Shown here in pieces: positions 35,375 to 43,151 of a stretch of 64,000 bases of DNA. The notes under the pieces are model-generated. The model did no database searches, was not told the origin of the DNA, and saw only the letters and a program-made list of their open reading frames with translations. The stretch lies in the NCBI RefSeq assembly GCF_035918015.1, contig NZ_CP109132.1:2604001-2668000 (forward strand). Direction: 5' to 3'. Each line of letters starts with the position of its first letter. The first letter of the stretch is position 1. A program made the translations under genes and the position numbers. This DNA comes from Streptomyces sp. NBC_01754. Lineage in GTDB: Bacteria; Actinomycetota; Actinomycetes; Streptomycetales; Streptomycetaceae.

Positions 35375-36808
35375 TCAGGCGGGGTCGGCCGTGGCTTCGG
35401 CCACCCCGGCCGCCTTCGCCGCCTCACTCACGGCATCGGCGACGGCGCCCGCGACCTTGTCGTTGAAGACCGAGGGGATGATGTAGTTCGCGTTGACCTC
35501 GTCCTCGGCGACGACGTCGGCCAGGGCGCGGGCGGCGGCCAGCATCATCCGGGTGTTGACGGTGCGGGACTGGGCGTCCAGCAGACCGCGGAAGACACCG
35601 GGGAAGACCAGGACGTTGTTGATCTGGTTCGGGAAGTCGGAGCGCCCGGTGGCCACAACTGCCGCCGTCTCACGGGCGATCGCCGGATCGACCTCGGGGT
35701 CCGGGTTCGCGAGCGCGAACACGATCGCGCCCTTCGCCATCGCCGAGACGTCGGAACCGTCCAGGACGTTGGGGGCGGAGACGCCGATGAAGACGTCGGC
35801 CTCCACCACGGCCTGCTTGAGGGTGCCGGTGACACCCTCGGGGTTGGTGTTGTCGGCGATCCAGCGCAGCGGCGAGTCGGCGGCCTCGGAGAGCAGGTCC
35901 TCACGGCCGGCGTGCACCACTCCGTGGATGTCGGCGACGACCGCGTGCTTGACGCCCGCGGCGATGAGCAGCTTCAGGATGGCCGTACCGGCGGCGCCCG
36001 CACCCGACATGACGACGCGTACGTCACCGATCGCCTTGCCCACCACCCGCAGGGCGTTGGTCAGGGAGGCCAGGACGACGATCGCGGTGCCGTGCTGGTC
36101 GTCGTGGAAGACGGGGATGTCCAGGGCCTCGCGCAGCCGTGCCTCGATCTCGAAGCAGCGGGGGGCTGAGATGTCCTCGAGGTTGATGCCGGCGAAGCCG
36201 GGGGCGATCGCCTTCACGACCTCGACGATGGCGTCCGTGTCCTGGGTGTCCAGGCAGAGCGGCCAGGCGTCGATGCCGGCGAAACGCTTGAAGAGGGCGG
36301 CTTTGCCCTCCATCACGGGCAGCGCGGCCTTCGGGCCGATGTTGCCGAGGCCCAGGACGGCGGAGCCGTCCGTGACGACGGCGACCGAGTTGCGCTTGAT
36401 GGTGAGGCTGCGGGCGTCCTCGGGGTTCTCGGCGATGGCCATGCAGACCCGCGCCACACCCGGGGTGTAGATCATCGAGAGGTCGTCACGGTTGCGGATG
36501 GGGTGCTTGGACGCCATCTCGATCTTGCCGCCGAGGTGCATCAGGAACGTACGGTCGGAGACCTTGCCGAGGACGACGCCCTCGATGTCCCGCAGACCCT
36601 CGACGATCTCCTGCGCGTGCGCGGTGGAGGTGGCCGCGATGGTGACGTCGATCCTCAGCTTCTCGTGGCCGGAAGCCGTCACGTCGAGGCCGGTGACCGA
36701 CCCCCCGGACGACTCCACGGCCGTGGTGAGCTGGGAGACCGCTGTGCCGCTCGCGGGCACCTCCAGCCTGACCGTCATCGAGTACGAGACGCTGGGCGCC
36801 GTTGCCAT
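35375..36808 (-). CDS. NAD(P)-dependent malic enzyme with N-terminal ACT-like domain
   Basis: 477 residues. Residues about 1-85 form an ACT-like regulatory domain (SYSMTVRLEVPASGTAVSQLTTAVESSGG). The malic-enzyme core follows: MIYTPGVARVC, the catalytic Lys region KRNSVAVVTDGSAVLGLGNIG, metal ligands in GINLEDISAPRCFEIE and FHDDQHGTAIV, and the NAD(P) Rossmann motif SGAGAAGTA. It converts malate to pyruvate and CO2, feeding NAD(P)H; cofactor preference is not clear from the motif. The upstream 450 bp contain the promoter and a candidate small RNA. Confidence 0.93.
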   Translation of the reverse strand: MATAPSVSYSMTVRLEVPASGTAVSQLTTAVESSGGSVTGLDVTASGHEKLRIDVTIAATSTAHAQEIVEGLRDIEGVVLGKVSDRTFLMHLGGKIEMASKHPIRNRDDLSMIYTPGVARVCMAIAENPEDARSLTIKRNSVAVVTDGSAVLGLGNIGPKAALPVMEGKAALFKRFAGIDAWPLCLDTQDTDAIVEVVKAIAPGFAGINLEDISAPRCFEIEARLREALDIPVFHDDQHGTAIVVLASLTNALRVVGKAIGDVRVVMSGAGAAGTAILKLLIAAGVKHAVVADIHGVVHAGREDLLSEAADSPLRWIADNTNPEGVTGTLKQAVVEADVFIGVSAPNVLDGSDVSAMAKGAIVFALANPDPEVDPAIARETAAVVATGRSDFPNQINNVLVFPGVFRGLLDAQSRTVNTRMMLAAARALADVVAEDEVNANYIIPSVFNDKVAGAVADAVSEAAKAAGVAEATADPA

Positions 36809-37041
36809 GGCGTGTCCTTCACTTTCTTCGCTTCATTGCCGCGCGCAGATGGGGGAACACCCCCGTACACGCGTGCCCGATCGTCGCACCTACCGGCCGG
36901 TAGCCGGTAATGGCGGCCGTTTTTCGGAAACCATTTTCCACCATACGAGAAATGTGAGGGGGCGCGGAACCCCTCCGGCCCCCCGGACCGGGGGACGTCC
37001 GGCTTGACGCGCACCGCCGGACTCGGCCGGAGCGGGCCCCG

Positions 37042-37197
37042 GAAAAGGCGTCAGGCCCGCGCCACCCTGAGGTGACGCGGGCCTGACGCCTACGTTGGAC
37101 GACACCGACCCGCCATGCTCGCCTCGCGGCAAGTGGTCGCTCGAAGCGACTGAGGTTGGGCCCGGGGGCTTGGATCGGGCCGGTGCCGTTACCAGGC
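37042..37197 (-). ncRNA. Candidate intergenic small RNA ending in a terminator
   Basis: A perfect 15-bp stem, GGCGTCAGGCCCGCG (37048-37062) with its complement at 37076-37090, has a nested CACC-ctga-GGTG hairpin in its loop. On the minus strand it is followed by TTTT, a good Rho-independent terminator. It lies about 180 nt past the helicase stop, too far for a simple 3' end. The sequence between (37091-37197) has further paired blocks, such as gtcgcttcgagcgac, and begins near TTGTTAGCCTGGTAAC, which contains a possible -10. I cannot assign it to a known RNA family. Confidence 0.45.
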
Positions 37198-37268
37198 TAA
37201 CAAAGACCCCGGGGAAGTGATTCCCGCACACCGGCGGATCCCGGAGAGCCGTCGGCCGGGGCCCCTGT

Positions 37269-39650
37269 TCAGTCCCTCAGCAGGTCCGGTACGCCGTCCT
37301 CGTCCGGCAGGTCGCGCTCCCCCGACACCACGGTCAGCTGCTGCGTCGCCCGGGTGAGCGCCACGTACAGCACGCGCAGCCCCGCCGGGGACTCGTCCGC
37401 GATCTCCGCCGGGGAGACGACCACCGTGGCGTCGTACTCCAGCCCCTTCGCCTCCAGGCTGCCCAGCGCCACCACCCGCTCGCCGAGCTCCTCCAGCCAG
37501 CCACGGGCCTCGACGCGGCGGTCCATCGCCACCACCACACCGACCGTGCCGTCCACCTCGGCGAGCAGCCCGCGCGCCTCCTCGCGGACGGTCGCGGCGA
37601 GGTCCCCGCCCCGTACGGTCGCGAAGCGCGGCCGCACGCCGGTGGAGCGCACCGCCGCCGGGGACTCCATGCCGGGCATCGCCAGGGCCAGCACCTTCGC
37701 CGCGAGCTCGGCGATCTCCGCCGGGTTGCGGTAGTTCACGGTCAGGGTGAACCGGCGCCGGGGCCGGTTGCCGAGTGCCTCGTCCCGGGCGGCGGCCGCC
37801 TCGTCCGGGTCGGACCAGGAGGACTGCGCCGGGTCGCCGACGATCGTCCAGGTGGCGTGCCGGCCGCGCCGTCCGACCATGCGCCACTGCATGGGCGTCA
37901 GGTCCTGCGCCTCGTCGACGATGACGTGGGCGTACTCGGTACGCTCCGCCGCCAGCCGCTCGGCCCGCTCCCACTGGGTCTCCTCGCGCCGGGGCATCAG
38001 CTCCTCCAGCCCCGTCAGCTGGTCGAGCGGGTCCAGCTCACGCCTCTTCTTCGGGCGGTGCGGGGCGCCCAGCAGCGTGTGCAGCTCGTCCAGGAGTGCC
38101 ACGTCGTGGACGGAGAGGGCGCCTCTGCCGTCCGCGTCCAGCCGCCTCAGCGACCGGGCGAGCCGGCGTACCTCGCCCTGGTTGAGGATCCGGCGTGCCC
38201 ACCGGCCCAGCCGACGTTCGTCGGCCATCGCCGCCAGCACCCGGCGGGGGGTCAGCTCGGGCCACCATGCGTCCAGGAAGGTGAGGAAGGGGAGCTCCGT
38301 GGAGACGTCCTCGTCGAACGAGGAGCGCAGCTCCGCGGCCAGCTCGGGGTCGGTGTAGCGGCCCCGGCCCGACGACTTGTTCCACAGGGCGTCCAGGAGG
38401 AGCTTGCGGGCGCGCGGGCGCAGCAGGTTGACCGGTGCGGTGCCTCCCAGGACGTTGTGCCGGATGCGCTTGAGCTCGTCCGCCTCCAGCTCGACACGGG
38501 CGCCGAAGGCGACCACGCGGAGCCGGTCGGGGGTGCCCGGTGTCCTCGGGGCCTCCGTCTCCTCCTCCCCCAGCGCGAGCTGGCCGTCCTGGGACGCCTT
38601 CCGGGGCGCGGGATGCTCCAGGGCGCCCCGGGCCGCCTTGCGCAGGACGTGGAGCATCCGTGAGGAGCCCTTGATCCGGGCGACGGCGGGCTCGTCGTAG
38701 GTGGTCGCCCCTCCGACACCGGCCGCGTCCTCGGAGAGCGAGCCGACCGCGCGGATCGCGACCTGCCCCTCCTCGCCGAGCGAGGGCAGCACGCCCTCGG
38801 TGTAGGCGACCAGCAGCGGAGTCGGCGAGACGACGAGGATGCCGCCCGCGTAGCGGCGCCGGTCCTGGTAGAGCAGGTACGCGGCCCGGTGCAGGGCCAC
38901 CGCGGTCTTGCCGGTCCCGGGGCCTCCGGAGACCTCCGTGACGGAGGCGGCGGGGGCACGGATCACCAGGTCCTGTTCGGCCTGGATCGAGGCGACGATG
39001 TCCCGCATGGTGTGGCTGCGCGCCTGGCCCAGCGCGGCCATCAGGGCGCCGTCACCGATGACGGGCAGCTTCTCGCCGCCCAGGGACGCGGTCAGCTCCG
39101 GGCGCATCAGGTCGTCCTCGACCCCGAGGACCCGGCGTCCCTTGGAGCGGATGACCCGGCGGCGCACGACCCGTCCCGGGGCCTTCGGCGTCGAGCGGTA
39201 GAACGGCGCGGCGGCCGGCGCGCGCCAGTCGATGACCAGGGGTTCGTAGTCGGAGTCGAGCACCCCGATCCGGCCGATGTGCAGGGTCTCCGCGATGTCG
39301 GCGGTGCCGTCCTCGCGTACGGCGTCGTCGGCCGGCTCCACGGAGGTGTGCGCGCCGTCCGGGCCGCGTTCACCGTCCTTGCCGGGCAGCAGGTCGATCC
39401 GTCCGAAGAGGAAGTCCTCGAACTCGCTGTTCAGCCGGTTGAGGTGGATCCCGGCGCGGAAGACCTGGGCGTCCCGCTCGGCGAGCGCCCCGGGGGTGCC
39501 CACCTGGGCCCGCCGCCCGGCGTCCCGCATGAGGAACTCCGCCTCGTCGATCTTCTCCTCGAGACGGCGGTAGACCTGGTCCAGATGTTCTTGCTCGACA
39601 CCGATCTCCCGGTCCCGCAACGAATCGACAGCGGCATCCTGCGCGGCCAC
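37269..39650 (-). CDS. HelD-like UvrD/Rep-family helicase (RNA-polymerase associated type)
   Basis: 793 residues. The N-terminal coiled coil (EQEHLDQVYRRLEEKIDEAEFLMRDA), typical of HelD proteins that insert into RNA polymerase channels, precedes a split helicase core. Motifs are Walker A GGPGTGKT (242-249), motif II DEAQDL in HVIVDEAQDLTPMQW, GDPAQSS, VNYRN, and VALTRATQQL near the end. HelD proteins use ATP to release stalled or inhibited RNA polymerase; relatives in actinobacteria (HelR) protect against rifamycins. GTG 39650 follows AAAGGGG. Upstream is divergent-free; the GNAT gene on the same strand starts a separate unit. Confidence 0.85.
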   Translation of the reverse strand: MAAQDAAVDSLRDREIGVEQEHLDQVYRRLEEKIDEAEFLMRDAGRRAQVGTPGALAERDAQVFRAGIHLNRLNSEFEDFLFGRIDLLPGKDGERGPDGAHTSVEPADDAVREDGTADIAETLHIGRIGVLDSDYEPLVIDWRAPAAAPFYRSTPKAPGRVVRRRVIRSKGRRVLGVEDDLMRPELTASLGGEKLPVIGDGALMAALGQARSHTMRDIVASIQAEQDLVIRAPAASVTEVSGGPGTGKTAVALHRAAYLLYQDRRRYAGGILVVSPTPLLVAYTEGVLPSLGEEGQVAIRAVGSLSEDAAGVGGATTYDEPAVARIKGSSRMLHVLRKAARGALEHPAPRKASQDGQLALGEEETEAPRTPGTPDRLRVVAFGARVELEADELKRIRHNVLGGTAPVNLLRPRARKLLLDALWNKSSGRGRYTDPELAAELRSSFDEDVSTELPFLTFLDAWWPELTPRRVLAAMADERRLGRWARRILNQGEVRRLARSLRRLDADGRGALSVHDVALLDELHTLLGAPHRPKKRRELDPLDQLTGLEELMPRREETQWERAERLAAERTEYAHVIVDEAQDLTPMQWRMVGRRGRHATWTIVGDPAQSSWSDPDEAAAARDEALGNRPRRRFTLTVNYRNPAEIAELAAKVLALAMPGMESPAAVRSTGVRPRFATVRGGDLAATVREEARGLLAEVDGTVGVVVAMDRRVEARGWLEELGERVVALGSLEAKGLEYDATVVVSPAEIADESPAGLRVLYVALTRATQQLTVVSGERDLPDEDGVPDLLRD

Positions 39651-39766
39651 CGGGGCCCCTTTCTGACGTGCACTGGGCAGCCGTCAACCGTACGCGAAAG
39701 GGGGCCCGGAGCGCACCTGCCACCTGTTACGGCGGGTTGCGGTTGGGCGACGATTCCGGTGGGGGT

Positions 39767-40330
39767 TCAGCGCCGAGGAGGGCCGTCGTGCAGGATCCGC
39801 TGGAACATCCGGTGGTCCCGCCACGCCCCGTCGATGTGGAGGTAGCGCGGCGCCGTCCCGATGACCTCGAACCCGGACTTCGCCAGCACCCGCTGCGAGG
39901 CCGTGTTGTCCACCACCGTGCCGGCCTCCACACGGTGCAGCCCGAGCCGGTCCCGGGCGTCCTCGCAGACCCGGCCGACGGCGGCCGTCGCGAGGCCCCG
40001 GCCCGCCCGGTCGACGTCGACCCAGTAGCCGAGACGGGCGTTGCGGAAGGGCCCCAGCTCGATCGAGGCGAGCGTCATCGCGCCCACCACCCGTTCGTCG
40101 GCGTCGGCCAGCACCCAGGGCATCGCACGCCCCGCGTCCCGGTCGGCGAGCAGGCCGGTCAGGCGCCGGGCCTGGCCCTCGGGGGTGTAGAACACCTCGG
40201 GGCGTACCGGCTCCCAGCGCTTCATATGGGCCCGGCTGCGGGTGAGGGCCTCGGCGAAGGACTCGGCATCGTCGAGGATCGCGGGCCGCAGGTGGACATC
40301 GTCGGTCAGAGGATGGCTCAGAGCGATCAT
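39767..40330 (-). CDS. GNAT N-acetyltransferase (RimJ/RimL-like)
   Basis: 187 residues. The acetyl-CoA loop is RLGYWVDVDRAGRGLATAAVGRVCEDA, followed by HRVEAGTVVDNTASQRVLAKSGFEVIGTAPRYLHIDG, the RimJ/L signature around the C-terminal strands. It probably acetylates a protein N-terminus or a small amine; the target is unknown. GGAGG abuts ATG 40330 with no spacer, which is too close for efficient initiation. It lies 20 bp after the HemD-like gene and is likely cotranscribed. Confidence 0.85.
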   Translation of the reverse strand: MIALSHPLTDDVHLRPAILDDAESFAEALTRSRAHMKRWEPVRPEVFYTPEGQARRLTGLLADRDAGRAMPWVLADADERVVGAMTLASIELGPFRNARLGYWVDVDRAGRGLATAAVGRVCEDARDRLGLHRVEAGTVVDNTASQRVLAKSGFEVIGTAPRYLHIDGAWRDHRMFQRILHDGPPRR

Positions 40331-40350
40331 CCTCCGACCGTAACGGCCCT

Positions 40351-41235
40351 TCAGGAACCCTCGTGCGGAATGTCCTCCGAGGGGTCCGGGTCGTGCCTTC
40401 GGCCGGCACGCGCGGGCAGCTCGGCGCAGAGGAGCTGGACGAGCGGGCCGAGCCGGAAGCGTTCCGGGTGGACCGTGCCGATGCCCCGGTCCTGGAGCGG
40501 CAGCGCGGTCACCGGGCCGACGCAGGCGACGAGGACGTCCCGGCCCAGGGCGGACAGGACCTCCGGGAGGATGCCGAGCGTCTCGGCCCGGTTCAGGTAC
40601 GAGGTGGCGGCGGGGGCGCTGGTGAAGGTCACGGCGTCCAGGACGCGGCTCACGGTGGCGTCCAGCATCCGGTCGAGCGGGGCGATGTCCTCGGGGGGCA
40701 TCCACCGGTAGACGGGCACGCCGACGACCTCGGCGCCCGCCTCCCTCAGCGCCTCGACGAAACCGGGCAGGGGTTCGCCGTGCAGCTGGAGGGCGATCCG
40801 CCGCCCCTCGACGCCTTCGCCCAGCAGCCGGTCCTGGACCTCCGCCATGGACTCCGACGCGGGTGACCAGGACTCGGTGAGCCCGGCCGCCCGGATGGCT
40901 CCCTTGACCTTGGGGCCGCGGGCGAGCACTTCGGCGCCGTGCAGCACCTCCAGCAGCCGGTCGCCGATCCCCCAGCCCTCGGCGGCCTCGACCCAGCCGC
41001 GGAACCCGACGGCGGTGGTGGCGATCACCAGGTCGGGCACGTCGCCGAGGAGCTCCTCGGTGGCGGCGAGGAGTTCGCTGTCGTCCGCGAGGGGCAGGAT
41101 CCGCAGTGCGGGCGCGTGCAGGACCGCGGCTCCCCGGCGTGTGAGGAGCGCCCCCAGTTCCTCGGCACGACGGGCGGCGGTCACCCCGACCGTGAAACCC
41201 GCGAGGGGCCCGTGCTGTGCGTCGTCGTCGTGCAT
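40351..41235 (-). CDS. Uroporphyrinogen-III synthase-like protein (HemD family)
   Basis: 294 residues. The two-lobed HemD fold is indicated by GFTVGVTAARRAEELGALLTRRGA at the start, DLVIATTAVGFRGWVEAA, VVGVPVYRW and DAVTFTSAPAATSYLNRAE, then VACVGPVTALPLQ. HemD cyclises hydroxymethylbilane to uroporphyrinogen III. Streptomyces normally encode the haem-pathway HemD elsewhere, fused to a methyltransferase, so this stand-alone copy may be a paralogue with a different job; similar proteins sometimes sit with response regulators. ATG 41235 (MHDDDAQ) chosen. Confidence 0.8.
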   Translation of the reverse strand: MHDDDAQHGPLAGFTVGVTAARRAEELGALLTRRGAAVLHAPALRILPLADDSELLAATEELLGDVPDLVIATTAVGFRGWVEAAEGWGIGDRLLEVLHGAEVLARGPKVKGAIRAAGLTESWSPASESMAEVQDRLLGEGVEGRRIALQLHGEPLPGFVEALREAGAEVVGVPVYRWMPPEDIAPLDRMLDATVSRVLDAVTFTSAPAATSYLNRAETLGILPEVLSALGRDVLVACVGPVTALPLQDRGIGTVHPERFRLGPLVQLLCAELPARAGRRHDPDPSEDIPHEGS

Positions 41236-41495
41236 GTGTGTGACACCTGACTCTCGTCCCGCCGGGGGCGTGGGTCCACCGTCCCCGTCCCGGATCCCGG
41301 TGGTGCGGAGGGCCGGGCACGCCGTCCCCACGTACCGGTCGGGTCCGGGCCCCCCGCGCCTTCGCGCTCCTGCGTCATCTGACGCCTGGTGCACATGTTC
41401 GCATCCCCGTGCGACCGGCCCCGGGGCCACGGGGCCGCCGCCGGGAGGGCGGGTGCGGCGGGCCCCGGGACGCTCACCCGCCGCGCCCGGGACGT

Positions 41496-43151
41496 TCAGG
41501 CGTCCTGGGTGCGTCGCTTGTCGGCCCCGTTGGGCCAGAGCCGCGGCCGCCGTTTGGCCGCCACGTCCTCGACCCAGCCGAACGACAGGATCGCCAGCCC
41601 GATCAGCGGCCAGATGACGATGAGGATCAGTCCGTCGTACGCGTGCTCGATGTAGGTGTCGAACGTGTCACCGAACCACGGGATGTTCCACATCTGGTTG
41701 ACGATCTGGGCCCCGGCCATCAGCAGGATGTTGTGCCAGAGGTAGATCGTCACGGCCCGGTTGTTGGCCAGGGTGACGAGACTGTCCCACCCGGCGAGCT
41801 TCCCGGGCAGCTTCCGCCAGGACGGCGCGTACACGAGCAGGATCGCGCAGAAGCCGAGGGACCAGGTGGCCTGGGCCAGCGGGATCTCGTCCAGGTTCCA
41901 GCCCTCCTCGGTGAGGTGGCCGGAAGCCCACCACAGGCCGAAGCCCATGACGATCGCGGCGCTGGAGACCGCCAGGTAGCGCGGGATCTCCTTCAGCAGT
42001 CCGTCGTTGTGGGCGAAGCCGAGAACCCAGCAGCCACCGAACACCGCGAAGTCGGTCAGGCTCTCGCCGATCATGCCGGGCACCGTCACCAGGCCCGTGC
42101 CGATCACGGCCGTCAGGGCGAGAGGAGCGAGCAGTGTGACCCAGGGCAGCCTGCGGAACGCCCTGAGCAGCAGCGGCGAGGCGATCACGAACCAGAGGTA
42201 GGCCCGGATGTACCAGAGGGGTCCCACCGCCTGGTCGGCCCAGGTCAGCTCCAGCCACCCGCCGGCCGAGCCGCTCTCCTCCGGGTACGGCGGGGAGCCG
42301 ATCGGGAAGAGGTAGCAGCCGAGCTTGAGGAACCACCACAGTCCCTCGTCCCGGACGGGCTTCCAGCTCAAGGCGAACATGACCGGCACGACGACGAGCG
42401 AGAACGCCCACATGGGCGGCAGCAGCCTGCGCAGCCGGGAACGGATGACGCTTCCGGCGGGGCGGGACAGCGAGCGGGCCATCAGCGAGCCGGCCAGGGC
42501 GAACATCACGCCCATGGACGGGAAGAGGACGGTCAGCCAGGCCCACCCGAAGAGGTGGAAGAAGACGACGCGGACGAGCGCGACGGCCCGGAGCAGGTCG
42601 AGGTAGCGGTCCCGGCCCGGCTTGGCCGGGGCGGGAGCCTGCTCGGTCTGCTCGGACTGCTCGGACCGTTCCGGGGGGCCGGGACGCTCCGTGGGTCCGG
42701 CCGGTGCCGCCGCTACGGCGGGAAGCTGCGCGGTGGCGTCCGGGGGCGTCCGGACCTGCCCGGGGAACGGGCCGGTCGCGGTGCCGGCGGCGTGTCCAGG
42801 GGGCGCGTCCAGGCCGTACCCCGGTACGGCGGCCCGGACCGGGCGGGCGTGCCCGGGGGCCCGGCCCGGACCCGCGTGGGGATCACCGGCCCCCGGGAAA
42901 CCGTCGCCGCCCCCTCGGAAGCCCCCGTCCGGTCCCGGGAAGCCGTCGTTCCGCTGCCCCGGGAAGCCGTCGCGGCCTCCCGGGAAGCCGTCGTTCGGCG
43001 CGGGGGCTCCGTCGTCCCAGGCCGGGGAGCAGGAGCCCTGTCCCGGAGAACCGGAGCCGTACCCCGGGTACGCAGCTGCGCCGTCGGCCGGCGGCCACCC
43101 GGCCGGGGTGTCGTCGTGGTCGTCCCCGCGGGGCTGGTTCGGGTAGGTCAT
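41496..43151 (-). CDS. matA: Membrane acyltransferase of the mat exopolysaccharide operon
   Basis: 551 residues. The first about 180 form a Gly/Pro-rich cytoplasmic tail with repeated DGFPG units. The remainder is an acyltransferase-3 type membrane domain of about ten helices (RYLDLLRAVALVRVVFFHLFGWAW, LWYIRAYLWFVIASPLLL, IYLWHNILLMAG). In S. coelicolor MatA/MatB make a cell-surface poly-beta-1,6-N-acetylglucosamine-like polymer that causes pellet aggregation; this gene matches MatA by family and position. Its ATG overlaps the matB stop by 4 nt. Confidence 0.8.
   Translation of the reverse strand: MTYPNQPRGDDHDDTPAGWPPADGAAAYPGYGSGSPGQGSCSPAWDDGAPAPNDGFPGGRDGFPGQRNDGFPGPDGGFRGGGDGFPGAGDPHAGPGRAPGHARPVRAAVPGYGLDAPPGHAAGTATGPFPGQVRTPPDATAQLPAVAAAPAGPTERPGPPERSEQSEQTEQAPAPAKPGRDRYLDLLRAVALVRVVFFHLFGWAWLTVLFPSMGVMFALAGSLMARSLSRPAGSVIRSRLRRLLPPMWAFSLVVVPVMFALSWKPVRDEGLWWFLKLGCYLFPIGSPPYPEESGSAGGWLELTWADQAVGPLWYIRAYLWFVIASPLLLRAFRRLPWVTLLAPLALTAVIGTGLVTVPGMIGESLTDFAVFGGCWVLGFAHNDGLLKEIPRYLAVSSAAIVMGFGLWWASGHLTEEGWNLDEIPLAQATWSLGFCAILLVYAPSWRKLPGKLAGWDSLVTLANNRAVTIYLWHNILLMAGAQIVNQMWNIPWFGDTFDTYIEHAYDGLILIVIWPLIGLAILSFGWVEDVAAKRRPRLWPNGADKRRTQDA

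Noticed and set aside
39651..39766. Rifamycin-associated element before the HelD-like gene
   Set aside because: No GGGGCTT...AAGCCCC type inverted repeat is present in the short upstream gap.
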